A stretch of 64,000 nucleotides of DNA, taken from the NCBI GenBank assembly GCA_022843445.1, contig JALHNS010000002.1:1-64000 (forward strand), written 5' to 3'. This document shows positions 49,233 through 58,855 of this stretch, one piece after another. Origin of the DNA: Gemmata sp. Its GTDB lineage: Bacteria; Planctomycetota; Planctomycetia; Gemmatales; Gemmataceae. The notes beneath the pieces were generated by a model. The model was not told where the DNA came from. It ran no database searches and saw only the letters and a list, made by a program, of their open reading frames with translations. Position 1 is the stretch's first letter, and every line of letters begins with the position of its first letter. A program made the translations under genes and the position numbers.

Positions 49233-50855
49233 CTACTCTTTGCGTTTCGGCTCCGCGACGCCGTAAACCGTCACCGCGTTCCGGCAGAACACCTTGTTCG
49301 AGACGGCCGGGCCTTTGTTGGCGAAGTACCCCTTCACCAAAGACCGGTTCAGCACCTTGTTGTCGGCGGCGATACACCCGATGCCGTCCCGCCGATCGAT
49401 GTTCCACAGGTGAACGTGGGTGTCCACGACCGGCGGTGCGGGCGCGGCGGCCGGCTTCTTCGGCGGGTCGGCGGGCTTCGGTACGGTGTAGCCCACGTCC
49501 TTGACGAGCGCGGCCAACTCGCCTTCCAGCTTCGCGGCCAGTTTCGCATCGGAGCCGAGGTTCTTCACCTCGTAGGGGTCGGCGGTCAGGTCGAACACCT
49601 CCGTCCACTCCGGGCGCCCGGGGTACTTCACCAGCTTGTGCGTGGCGGTGCGAATGGCGTGGCAGGTGGGGACGTTGCCCAGCTCCTTGTAGTACTCGGC
49701 GAAGAACGAGTCTCGCCACTTCACCGGTTTGCGGCCCGCCGCGAGATCCTTCCAACTCGCGCCCTGCATCTCCTTCGGGACCGCAACGCCGGCGAGGTCG
49801 AGGAAGGTCGGGGCGAGGTCGATGTTTAGCACCAGCTCGTCCACGGTCTTCCCTTTGCCGAACGCCCGCGGATAGCGGACCAAGAACGGGATGCGGAGGG
49901 ACTCGTCGTACAGCGCCCGCTTGTCGCCCGAGTTGTGTTCGCCGAGGAAGTAGCCGTTGTCGCTGGCGTACACGACGACCGTATCGTCGGTCAGCTTCAA
50001 CTCATCGAGCGCGTCGAGCAACCGGCCGACCTGCTCGTCCACACCCGCAACGTGCCGCAGGTAGTCGAGGTGGACGGCGTTGTCGGCAAGGCCGAGCGGG
50101 AACTTGTCGGTCTTCGCATCCTTCTGGTGGAACACGGCCGGCACCCCGCAATTCGGAGTCGGCCGGCTGGTTTCGTTGGCGTACAGCTTCCGCAGGTGTT
50201 CCGGCAGGTTGTTCCCGCCGCGGGGGCCGTGCGCGCTCTTCAGCCCGAGGACCAGCGAGAACGGCTTGTCGCGGTTCTGCTTCATCCAGCCGATGGCGTA
50301 ATCGGTGCTCACGGCATCGACCCAGCCCTTGGTGGGCGTGGGTTTGCCGTCGATCTCGAACGGGCAGTCGTTGTACTGGCCCTGGCCGACGAAGCTGGCC
50401 GAGTAGTCGAACCCCGGGCGCGGCCCCTTCTGGTTGCCCATGTGCCACTTGCCGACGTACGCGGTCTTGTACCCGGCCTCACGCAGCAGCGTCGCGTGGG
50501 TGACGGCGTCCGCCGGGAACGGCTTGCTGTTGTTGGTGATGCCGTTCGCGTGGTTGTACCGCCCGGTCAGGAACGCCGCCCGGCTGGGGGCGCACAGCGA
50601 CAGGGTGACGAAGGCGTTGCGGAACCGCACGCCCCCGGCCGCCAGCCGGTCCAGGTTGGGGGACTTGAACCACGGGAACCGGGCCGCCTTGCCCTGCTCC
50701 TTCTGCACCACGCCCATCGCGTCCCAGCGGTGGTCGTCGGAGTAGACGAACACGAAGTTGGGCTTGCGGTCGGCCGCACGCACGCCGCCCGCGGCCCAGA
50801 GCAGTACGACGAGGGCCGCGCCCGCGGGGCGGGCGAGCCGAATCCGGGCGCGCAT
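49233..50855 (-). CDS. Sulfatase, CAPSR, with C-terminal amidohydrolase-like remnant
   Basis: NFVFVYSDDHRWDAMGVVQKE; LCAPSRAAFLTGRYNHANG; C-terminus VVDTHVHLWNIDRRDG...KVFCRNAVTVYGVAEPKRKE. Confidence 0.9.
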   Translation of the reverse strand: MRARIRLARPAGAALVVLLWAAGGVRAADRKPNFVFVYSDDHRWDAMGVVQKEQGKAARFPWFKSPNLDRLAAGGVRFRNAFVTLSLCAPSRAAFLTGRYNHANGITNNSKPFPADAVTHATLLREAGYKTAYVGKWHMGNQKGPRPGFDYSASFVGQGQYNDCPFEIDGKPTPTKGWVDAVSTDYAIGWMKQNRDKPFSLVLGLKSAHGPRGGNNLPEHLRKLYANETSRPTPNCGVPAVFHQKDAKTDKFPLGLADNAVHLDYLRHVAGVDEQVGRLLDALDELKLTDDTVVVYASDNGYFLGEHNSGDKRALYDESLRIPFLVRYPRAFGKGKTVDELVLNIDLAPTFLDLAGVAVPKEMQGASWKDLAAGRKPVKWRDSFFAEYYKELGNVPTCHAIRTATHKLVKYPGRPEWTEVFDLTADPYEVKNLGSDAKLAAKLEGELAALVKDVGYTVPKPADPPKKPAAAPAPPVVDTHVHLWNIDRRDGIGCIAADNKVLNRSLVKGYFANKGPAVSNKVFCRNAVTVYGVAEPKRKE

Positions 50856-50932
50856 GATCGGTTCCTTTGGCTCGGGAAAGTCGGGCCCCTTGGAACTGCC
50901 GCCCGGCGAGGCGAGCGGTGACGATGCCGTTG

Positions 50933-52321
50933 CTATTTGGGCGCGAGCGCGGCTTCGAACGCCTTCGTCTGTGGGTCGTCGGTCCGCTTCATGTGGGCGA
51001 GCAGTTTCTTACTCAGTTCCGCGACGTCGTTGGCGTACTTCGGGTCCTTAATGAGGTTCTTGCGCTCGGTCGGGTCGGCCGCGGTGTCGTAGAGCATCAG
51101 CGGCTCGCCGTCTACCAGTTGCTTCACCCGGGCCTGAACTTTCGGATCGGCCGAGGCGTTCATGGCGGCGAAGCTCAGCCCGCTCATCGCCTCGACGCGG
51201 AACTTGTCCGGGCCGCCCACCCACGCGTGAAACATCAGCGCGCGATCTTTGGTGCGCACGCACCGCTGCGCGAACGACTTCCCGCTGCTGACCGTGTTGA
51301 CGTGCGTGATTACGAAATCGCGGTCGGGTTGTGTTTCGCCCTTCAAGAGCGGCACCCACGAGCGGCCGTCCATCCCCGCGGGCGGCTTCACCCCGAGCAG
51401 CTCTAGCACCGACGGCATGATGTCCACGCTGCTGACGAACGCGGTGTGGGCTTTCGGTTCCATCTGGCCCGGGTAGCGGATCAGCACCGGCGACCACGTG
51501 CCGTTGTAGTACACCGTCGCCTTCGAGAACGGGAACGACATGCCGTGATCCGACACGAACACCACGATCGTGTCGGCGTCGCGCCCCGCGGCGGCGAGTT
51601 CCTTCATCAGGAGGCCGAACGCGACGTCGAACCGGCTCACGTTGGAGTAGTACTGCGCCACCTCTTCGCGCACGCGCGGCAGGTCTTCGAGGAACGCGGG
51701 TACCGTCACTTCGGCCGGTTTGAAGACGCGCGCGCCGTCGAGCGCGTCGTCGGCCTTCGCCTTCTTTCCGGCACCCCCGATGAACGGGCGGTGGGGGTCG
51801 CAGATGTTTGCGTTCACGAAGAACGGTTTCTTCTCTTTCGATGCGGCGGCGAGCATCTCGCGGAACTTCTCGGCGAACTTGGTCGGCTGCTTGCCGAGCG
51901 CCTGCTCGCCGACCGCGTGCCACGGGAACTTGTCGGCCGGGGTCATGTGAACGGCCTTGGAGATGACCACCGTGTAGTACCCGGTTTCGCGCAGCACCTC
52001 GACGAGCGTGGGCACGTCCCGCTTAATCGGGTTGAACCCGAGCGCGCCGTTGCGGTGCGGGACGCGCCCGGTCATCAGCGCCGAGCGCCCCGGCTGGCAG
52101 ATCGGCACCGTGACGTGTGCGTTCACGAACCGGTGCGCGGTCTTGGCGAAGGCGTCGAAGTGGGGCGTCGCACCGAGCGTGTTGCTGATCCACCCGGCGG
52201 AGTCCGCGTTCATATCGTCCGCGGTAATCACGAGCAGGTTCAGCGGTTTCTCGGCGGCGCGCGCCGGCTCGCCGAGCGCGACGAACAGGAGCGCGCACGC
52301 GGAAACGGTGCGGAGAGACAT
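50933..52321 (-). CDS. Sulfatase, CQPGR
   Basis: LNLLVITADDMNADSAGW; ICQPGRSALMTGRVPHRNG. Confidence 0.92.
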   Translation of the reverse strand: MSLRTVSACALLFVALGEPARAAEKPLNLLVITADDMNADSAGWISNTLGATPHFDAFAKTAHRFVNAHVTVPICQPGRSALMTGRVPHRNGALGFNPIKRDVPTLVEVLRETGYYTVVISKAVHMTPADKFPWHAVGEQALGKQPTKFAEKFREMLAAASKEKKPFFVNANICDPHRPFIGGAGKKAKADDALDGARVFKPAEVTVPAFLEDLPRVREEVAQYYSNVSRFDVAFGLLMKELAAAGRDADTIVVFVSDHGMSFPFSKATVYYNGTWSPVLIRYPGQMEPKAHTAFVSSVDIMPSVLELLGVKPPAGMDGRSWVPLLKGETQPDRDFVITHVNTVSSGKSFAQRCVRTKDRALMFHAWVGGPDKFRVEAMSGLSFAAMNASADPKVQARVKQLVDGEPLMLYDTAADPTERKNLIKDPKYANDVAELSKKLLAHMKRTDDPQTKAFEAALAPK

Positions 52322-52371
52322 ACCGCGTACCTCGTTCGAAAGGGGCTACAGATCGACTGTGGAACCGACAC

Positions 52372-53322
52372 TCACTTTTGAGGCTTCTTCTCGCAGAGGG
52401 ATTTCATCGCGTGCCCCATCGCTTCGCCGATCAGGTAGTAGGTCTCGGCGTTCGAGTTCCAGTGGTAGCCCTGTTTGGTCGGCGACATGGCGTCGGCGCG
52501 CCAGAAGCTCTGCGTCTTCACGAACGCGACGTTCCCCTTGAACTCCTTATGCTCCGCGACGGCGGCCTGCGCCTTCATCAGCGCCAACGCCCGCGGGTGC
52601 TTCTCGTCCGGGCCGGTCATGCCGGTCTCGGCGATCACGAACGGCAGGTCCTTCGCGCCGAGGTCCTTGCGCACGTCGCGGATGAAGTGCGCCATGTTCT
52701 TCTCGTACTCGTCTACGAACGCCTGATTGACGCGGTCGTTCCACCCCTGGTGCCAGCCGAACCCGGCCAACTCGTACCCGCGGTCGCCGAACTCGGGGAA
52801 CTCCTTCTTGAGGTCTTTCAGCACGGCCTTCGTGCGGTCAATCACTTCCGTGTAGTACGGCCCGACTTCGCCGCCGGCGCTCGGCGGGCGGAAGTCCTTG
52901 CCCAAACTCTTGCCGCCCCACGCGAGTTTGACGAGCAGAACCGGTTCTTCGTAGGCGTCGCCGACAACGCAGCCGAACCCGAGTTCCGGCCCGATGCGGT
53001 CCGGTTGAACACCGAACCCGGCGGTGAGTTTCCCCTTGCGCTCGAGGTAGTGAATGAACACGTCGTCGCGCACAGCCCACTTCCCGTCTTTGCCCAACAG
53101 GTGCTTGAACTTGTCGGCGGTCGCGGGCTGCTTGGCGACGTATTCGAGGCTGCCCTTGCCCTCGTTCCGCTTCGGCTCGGCGGCAACGAACCCGTGCCCC
53201 TGCATGTTGGATTGGCCGGCGAGGACGAACACCTTCACCGGCTTGTCCGCCCCGAGCGCGGGGGCGGCAATCACGATGAACGCCGCGACGTAGAGGGCGT
53301 CGCGGAATCGAAGGTTCGGCAT
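52372..53322 (-). CDS. Sialate O-acetylesterase-like carbohydrate esterase
   Basis: VKVFVLAGQSNMQGHG; LAGFGWHQGWNDRVN. Confidence 0.88.
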   Translation of the reverse strand: MPNLRFRDALYVAAFIVIAAPALGADKPVKVFVLAGQSNMQGHGFVAAEPKRNEGKGSLEYVAKQPATADKFKHLLGKDGKWAVRDDVFIHYLERKGKLTAGFGVQPDRIGPELGFGCVVGDAYEEPVLLVKLAWGGKSLGKDFRPPSAGGEVGPYYTEVIDRTKAVLKDLKKEFPEFGDRGYELAGFGWHQGWNDRVNQAFVDEYEKNMAHFIRDVRKDLGAKDLPFVIAETGMTGPDEKHPRALALMKAQAAVAEHKEFKGNVAFVKTQSFWRADAMSPTKQGYHWNSNAETYYLIGEAMGHAMKSLCEKKPQK

Positions 53323-53355
53323 TGAACGGTCCTCGCTGGGCGCTCGTGTGTGTGG

Positions 53356-54146
53356 TTAGGCCGTGAACTGCTTGATCGCGCCGGTTTGGTCGATCCCGAA
53401 CCGCGCCAAACCGGGGTCCGGGTCGCCGTAGTGCTTGACCGGGTTGCCGTAGGCGTTCAAGAGCGTCGTGTACCAGTTGCCGAGCGTCTTGTGGCCCGCG
53501 TCGCCGTAGTTCGGCAGCCGGATGTACTTCCCGCGGACGTTCAGCTTCGCGTTCTTGCCGGACACCACCACGAACGGGAACTCGGTGCCGTGCGAGTGGT
53601 GCGTTTCGCCGTTGTCCGGGAAGTAGCAGATCGTGGTGTTGTCGAACACGGTGCCGTCGCCCTCGGGGGCCTTCTTCAGCCGCGAGACGATCGTGTCGAT
53701 CAGGGTCATGTGCTGGCGGCGCACCGCGAACCGGATCTCTTCGGCGGTCAGTTTGCCGAACCCCTTCCCGTGGCCCACGTCGTGCAGGTTCACCTTATCG
53801 GTTTCGAGGCCGGGCAGCCCGGTGTACTCGTGGCCCAGTTCGTCCACGGTGAACGCGACCACGTTCGTGAGGCCGGAGAGCAGCGCGGACAGCAGCACCT
53901 CGAGGTGCCCGCGCTGCCGGTCCACGGTGGTCATCTCGTCGGCGAGGTACTTCGCGTCCAGTTTCGGCACGTGCGGGCGGATGGCGTCGGCCATCGCTTG
54001 CACCTTGCGGTCCCGCTCGCGGACGGCTTCGAGCGAGTCCGCGTAGCTCTGCACCTTCGCGCGCTCGCCGCCCGGCGCGGCCCCGGCCAACTGGCCCTCG
54101 CGCCGCGCGGCGAACTCCAGCGCGGCGCGCGTGAGTTGGCTTTTTC
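53356..54146 (-). pseudogene. DUF1552 domain protein, N-terminally truncated
   Basis: SQLTRAALEFAARREGQLAGAAPGGERAKVQSYADSLEAVRERDRKV...NTTICYFPDNGETHHSHGTEFPFVVV; frame interrupted by TGA upstream at ~54146. Confidence 0.75.
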
Positions 54147-54753
54147 ATTTGGTACGCCGCTGCCGAGCGTGAATTCATCCGTTCAGCCAGCCTGTGGTCG
54201 TGCACACGAATCTGTTCCTCGCCGGCTGGTTCAAACCGGATAGCTACTCGACCCGCGGCCTGCGAGCGGTGCGGGCCGGCGTCTTGGGGTTGGTGTGGGA
54301 CGAGGTCATCCGGAGGTGACTGAATACGGTTCCCATTAATCAACTGCCGTTTGGTATGCACTCGCACCGGCAAACGGGGTTGATCCGATCCGGTGTAAGG
54401 TAGACGCCGCGCCAGACGGACACGGCGGCCTCCTCCGGCGCGTCGAGGTCGGCATCCACGCGGTTCTACCAATAGTGATACCGAATCGGGCTGATCCGTA
54501 ATTGCAGCCGGCCTCTGCGAGGCCGGAGCTACCTTCACAAGGCGGCACCGGGGTCTGTGACTCCGGCTACAGAGCGGCAACCGATCAACCGGCCCGATCC
54601 CACTCGTCGTCCGCTCCCCGTGCCGATTTCACGCGGACGACGGGTTTTGTGCACTACGATCTCCGAGCGAAGCGGGAACTCGCTTGATCTCTCCTCGCCC
54701 CCATGTGGGACGGCACGAGCCGATACGTCGTGCGATTGCCATTGCGTCGTGAT

Positions 54754-57700
54754 TCATTGTTTGAATTGGCGCCACGCCTCGAGGAACCGTTCGGGGGCTT
54801 TCTGGAAGTGATCGGCGGGTAGCGGTTCGATCCCCTGTGTCTCCGGGTCGATGCGTAAACCCGTGAGGAGTTGCAGCACGGGCTGAAGTGTTTCGCGCCG
54901 GCCCCGGTAAGCGCCCAGTTCGAAACTCCGCACGATGCCGTTTTGGAACTCGGCGAAGATCGTTTTCTCATCGCGGGCGAACCAGACGCGCGGATACCCT
55001 TTCTCGAACGGCCCCCATGTGCCGAGGCGGTCGCCCGTGCGGCCGTCCCACAATTGGATGACGCCATTCCCGTCGGAAGTAACGACCGTGCGGCCGTCTT
55101 CGGCGATGGCACCGTAGCGGCAAAAGGCGCTATGGCGGAGGAACGGGCCGAGCGGCTGGCCGGACGCCGCGTCCCAGAGTCGGGCCGTGGTATCCGAACT
55201 GCACACCAGCAAGATGTTGCCATCGGTGCTCAGTTGCAAGTGATTCAAGACTCCGCGATGCGGGTTCAAGCGGTGCAACCGCACTTTGCGCTCGAGGTCC
55301 CAGATCTCGACCGCACCGCCGTAGGCAAAGTCGTTGCAGGCCAACCGACGCCCCGCGGCATCGAGGGTCGGGTAGCCCGAAGTTGGCTCGAAGTGGGGCG
55401 GGTACGTTTGTTGCAGCAGAGTGCCCCCGGTCGTCATATCGACCACTTTGACGACGCGCTGATTCGATTCGGCCAGTGCGACCCGGCGAGCATCGCGCGA
55501 CATGCTGAGGGTGTTTGTGCCCCCCAATGCGACCTCTGGGCCGAGCGGCTGAGCCGTCTTCACCGACCACGCCCGGAGCGCCATTGGGGCGCTCGCCAAG
55601 ATCGTGTGACCGTCGTCACTGAACCAAGCGTTCACAGTCGGGGTGTCGATCACGAAGGGCCAATTGGCCTGCCCGCGCGGCCCGTAGCGGAGCGGTTGAT
55701 TGTTGCCGAAGGTGCATTCCAGTCCGCCGTCGGGGCTGAACCGGAAGGCTCGACCGTTGCGCACCTCGGGGAGCCGTCGGCGATTGGCTCGCCCGCCCAG
55801 ATTCGGATCGACTTTCGCCGGCTCCGGCAGACGGTAGAGGCGCGCGGTACCGTCTCCACACGCCATCAGAAAATGTTCACCGTCGGGGAGCGCGGACAGA
55901 CTCCGCACACCTTCCGCGGCTTGGATCTTCCAATCGGTGATCGCGTACGGTGGCACCGCGTTCCAGATTTGGACCGATCCGCCGGTCGACGAGGCCGCAA
56001 CGCGCTCATTGCCGAGGAACGTGGCGAACTGTGACTCGCGCGGCGTGTCGAAATTGGCGAGGAGTTGGCCCGTGGCGAGGTCGCGGAGATGGCTCTTGCT
56101 GTGCGAACCGGTCACGCGACGGCCGTCGGGTGAAAACGCTTGCCAATTCACCCCCGAAGTCCCGTAGGGCGTCTGCCACACCGGCTTTCCCGTTTCCACC
56201 TCGGTGCAGGCGAGCGAATACGTTTTCCGCGGGTATTCGCCCGTCGAGGTCAGCAAGCGTTTGCCATCGGGAGTCAGGACCGGCCCGCGTCGAATATGTT
56301 CGAACCGCTGCAGTTCGGTGCGAATGGCGTGCGGTACCGGTTTGCCCAGCGCTTGCCCGGTGGTGAAATCCCAAACCTGAGCGAGTCCGTCTTGGTTGGC
56401 GGTCGCCAGTCGTTCGCCATTGGCACTGAAGCTGACCACATAACTGCGAGGTGCGTCAATCGGCGGCCGCGCGGCGGTGCCGTCTTCGGCCCGCCAGAAT
56501 TTCAGTCCGTTGGTACCGACCGAAGCGAACACGGTTTCCCCCGGGCGAAACGCGACGCACTCGACGCCCGCCCCCTGATTCAAGCGGTGACGGAGTTGGC
56601 CGCTGTTGGCGTCCCAGACGCACACCTGTTGATTGTCACCACCCGTGATGGCGAAGCGGCCGTCCCCGCTGATAGCAACGGTGGCAACCTTCGATCCGTG
56701 CGGGAGATCGGGTTGGACGGCCCGCCCCGCGCGGATGTCCCACAGGCCGGCTGTCCCGGTGGTGGTTCGGGTGAGAACGCGCGTGCCCTGCAGATCGGCG
56801 ACGGCATCGATGAGCGGCGCGTCGTGAATCGCCAGCCCGACCAGTCGCGGGCGCGCCTGCAAGGCCAAACCCGCGCGCAAGCGGTGGAGCCCTTCGTTCT
56901 CCGGGTCGGGGTCGCTCTGCCAGCCTTTCTCAATAGCGAGTAGGGCCTCGTCGAATTGGCGATTGTCCGCGAGACGGTTGGCTTGCAGCAGATCGAGCCG
57001 GGTGATTTGGCGGCGCGTTTTCAGCAGCGCCGCACTCTCGTTGGCGCGGGCGCTGAGGGCGGCCTTGGCCTCCTCGTCGGCTTTGCCCTCCGCCTCTCGG
57101 GCGGCCTTCGCTTCGTTGCTGGCCATGCGGGCGTAGACCGACGAGACGACCGCGCCGGCGGTCAGGGTCAGTAGCACCAGCGCCGCGGCCACCGACAGCA
57201 CCACGTTCCGCCGCACCCACTTCACCGCCCGCTCGACCGTCCCGACCGGCCGGGCACGGATCGATTCGCCCGCCAAGTGGCGCCCCAAATCGTCGGCCAG
57301 CTCCAGCGCCGTGCCGTACCGCTTCTTCGGGTCCTTCTGTAGACACTTGTGGGCGATCGTCTCGAGGTCCATCGGCGCTTGGGGGTTCAGTTGGCGCACC
57401 GGCACCGGCTCCTGCGTGACCACCTGCAGGACCGTGTCGAGGGCCGTCGCCGCCTTGAACGGCGGGCGCCCCGTCAGGCACTCGTAGAGGATCGCCCCGA
57501 GAGCGTAAATGTCCGCCGCCGGGCCGACGTCTTTGCGGCCGTCGGCCTGCTCCGGCGGCATGTAACTCGGCGTGCCCATGACGCTACCGGTGCGGGTGGC
57601 CCCGTGCTCGTCGAGCTTTTTCGCCAATCCGAAGTCGGTGATTTTCGGCGTCACGACCTTGCCGGACGGCCCCTTGACGGTGGCCAGCAACACGTTGGCC

Positions 57701-58287
57701 GGTTTCAGGTCGCGATGGATCACCTGTGAGTCGTGGGCGGCCTGCATCGCTCGCGCCAACTGGCGAACCAGTTTGGCGGCATCCGTCGGCTTGAGCGGGT
57801 TTTTCCGCAGTTTTCCATCGAGGGAGCCGCCGTCGCAGAACTCTAGGGCCATGAACGGCTTGCCCTCGTACTCCCCGATCTCGAAGACTTGCACGATCCC
57901 GGGGTGCTGCAAGCGAGCGATGGCCTGAGCTTCCGTGAGGAAGCGATCGATCTCGGTGGAACTGGAATGCGACCCGGCGAGGATCATTTTGAGCGCGCAG
58001 CGACGGTTGAGCTTGATGTCGCGAGCCAAGTAGACGACGCCCATGCCGCCGCGGCCCAGTTCGCGCTCGATGACGTAACCATCGGGTGCGCGGGCATCCG
58101 CGCCGGACTGGCGGGAGGACCCACCGGGCGCGCGGGTCGAATCGTACGCGCGTGACGGTGGCAAGGTGGCGTCGGCGTCTACCGTCGCGGGCGGCACCTG
58201 CGCGCCTTGCGCGGCGGTGGTTGCGTGACCGCGTACGTCTGCCGGGGCGGGTAGCCGCGGGGGCGTGCCTTCGGAGGAGTGCGCCAT
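54754..58287 (-). CDS. Serine/threonine protein kinase with C-terminal WD40-repeat region
   Basis: YVIERELGRGGMGVVYLARDIKLNRRCALKMI; VIHRDLKPANVLL; ITDFGLAKKL; TM segment; WD40-like repeats. Confidence 0.93.
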   Translation of the reverse strand: MAHSSEGTPPRLPAPADVRGHATTAAQGAQVPPATVDADATLPPSRAYDSTRAPGGSSRQSGADARAPDGYVIERELGRGGMGVVYLARDIKLNRRCALKMILAGSHSSSTEIDRFLTEAQAIARLQHPGIVQVFEIGEYEGKPFMALEFCDGGSLDGKLRKNPLKPTDAAKLVRQLARAMQAAHDSQVIHRDLKPANVLLATVKGPSGKVVTPKITDFGLAKKLDEHGATRTGSVMGTPSYMPPEQADGRKDVGPAADIYALGAILYECLTGRPPFKAATALDTVLQVVTQEPVPVRQLNPQAPMDLETIAHKCLQKDPKKRYGTALELADDLGRHLAGESIRARPVGTVERAVKWVRRNVVLSVAAALVLLTLTAGAVVSSVYARMASNEAKAAREAEGKADEEAKAALSARANESAALLKTRRQITRLDLLQANRLADNRQFDEALLAIEKGWQSDPDPENEGLHRLRAGLALQARPRLVGLAIHDAPLIDAVADLQGTRVLTRTTTGTAGLWDIRAGRAVQPDLPHGSKVATVAISGDGRFAITGGDNQQVCVWDANSGQLRHRLNQGAGVECVAFRPGETVFASVGTNGLKFWRAEDGTAARPPIDAPRSYVVSFSANGERLATANQDGLAQVWDFTTGQALGKPVPHAIRTELQRFEHIRRGPVLTPDGKRLLTSTGEYPRKTYSLACTEVETGKPVWQTPYGTSGVNWQAFSPDGRRVTGSHSKSHLRDLATGQLLANFDTPRESQFATFLGNERVAASSTGGSVQIWNAVPPYAITDWKIQAAEGVRSLSALPDGEHFLMACGDGTARLYRLPEPAKVDPNLGGRANRRRLPEVRNGRAFRFSPDGGLECTFGNNQPLRYGPRGQANWPFVIDTPTVNAWFSDDGHTILASAPMALRAWSVKTAQPLGPEVALGGTNTLSMSRDARRVALAESNQRVVKVVDMTTGGTLLQQTYPPHFEPTSGYPTLDAAGRRLACNDFAYGGAVEIWDLERKVRLHRLNPHRGVLNHLQLSTDGNILLVCSSDTTARLWDAASGQPLGPFLRHSAFCRYGAIAEDGRTVVTSDGNGVIQLWDGRTGDRLGTWGPFEKGYPRVWFARDEKTIFAEFQNGIVRSFELGAYRGRRETLQPVLQLLTGLRIDPETQGIEPLPADHFQKAPERFLEAWRQFKQ

Positions 58288-58627
58288 GCTCGTGACCTTG
58301 GGGGTTCGTTGAGTGCCGCTTCGCAGCGAATCCGGATCGCCAAGCGCGCCTCGTCGCAAGGGCACCGTTCGTGGAAAGGGCGTTGGGTCAGTCCGAGGCC
58401 GTTCAACCAACCCGCACACGCGCACAACTTCTGAGCCTGTCGGTGTTTGCCACGAACGACAAACTCACAAGGACACCACAACGGGTGTTGAACAACGTGT
58501 GGGTGAGTAACCGGGGCGCGTCGGCGTTCCGTAAGGCCGGGTCGAGAGTAGATTCCCGCCGGGGGGCCGCCGCTGTCACGAAAAGTGCCACGAACCGCCG
58601 ATGCGTGGAAACCGTATTGATCGGAAA

Positions 58628-58673
58628 CGACGCGGAGCGTCGTGCCACTATAGTGGCACGACGCTCCGCGTCG
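58628..58673. repeat. 46-bp perfect palindrome (REP-like family 2)
   Basis: cgacgcggagcgtcgtgccacta|tagtggcacgacgctccgcgtcg. Confidence 0.95.
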
Positions 58674-58697
58674 CATGCGCCACTCAGACGACCGCAG

Positions 58698-58851
58698 TTA
58701 GTGAGACGAGCGCCGCGCCGCGAGGCACTCGACGCCCGCGGCCAACCCCTCGGCCGCGGGCGTCGCAATACGCACAGCAACCGGCGCGCCGAACGCCTTC
58801 TGAAAAGCGTGCCGGATGGCCGGTTCCTCGTCGATGACCAGTAACGTCGGC
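58698..58851 (-). pseudogene. Truncated response-regulator receiver domain
   Basis: MPTLLVIDEEPAIRHAFQKAFGAPVAVRIATPAAEGLAAGVECLAARRSSH*; only the first ~40 aa resemble a receiver domain. Confidence 0.6.
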
Positions 58852-58855
58852 ATGG

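Noticed and set aside
22507-54750. Attachment-site direct repeat of the tRNA-Arg 3' end
   Set aside because: I looked for ggttcaactcctgtcgggca near the right edge and did not see it; not claimed
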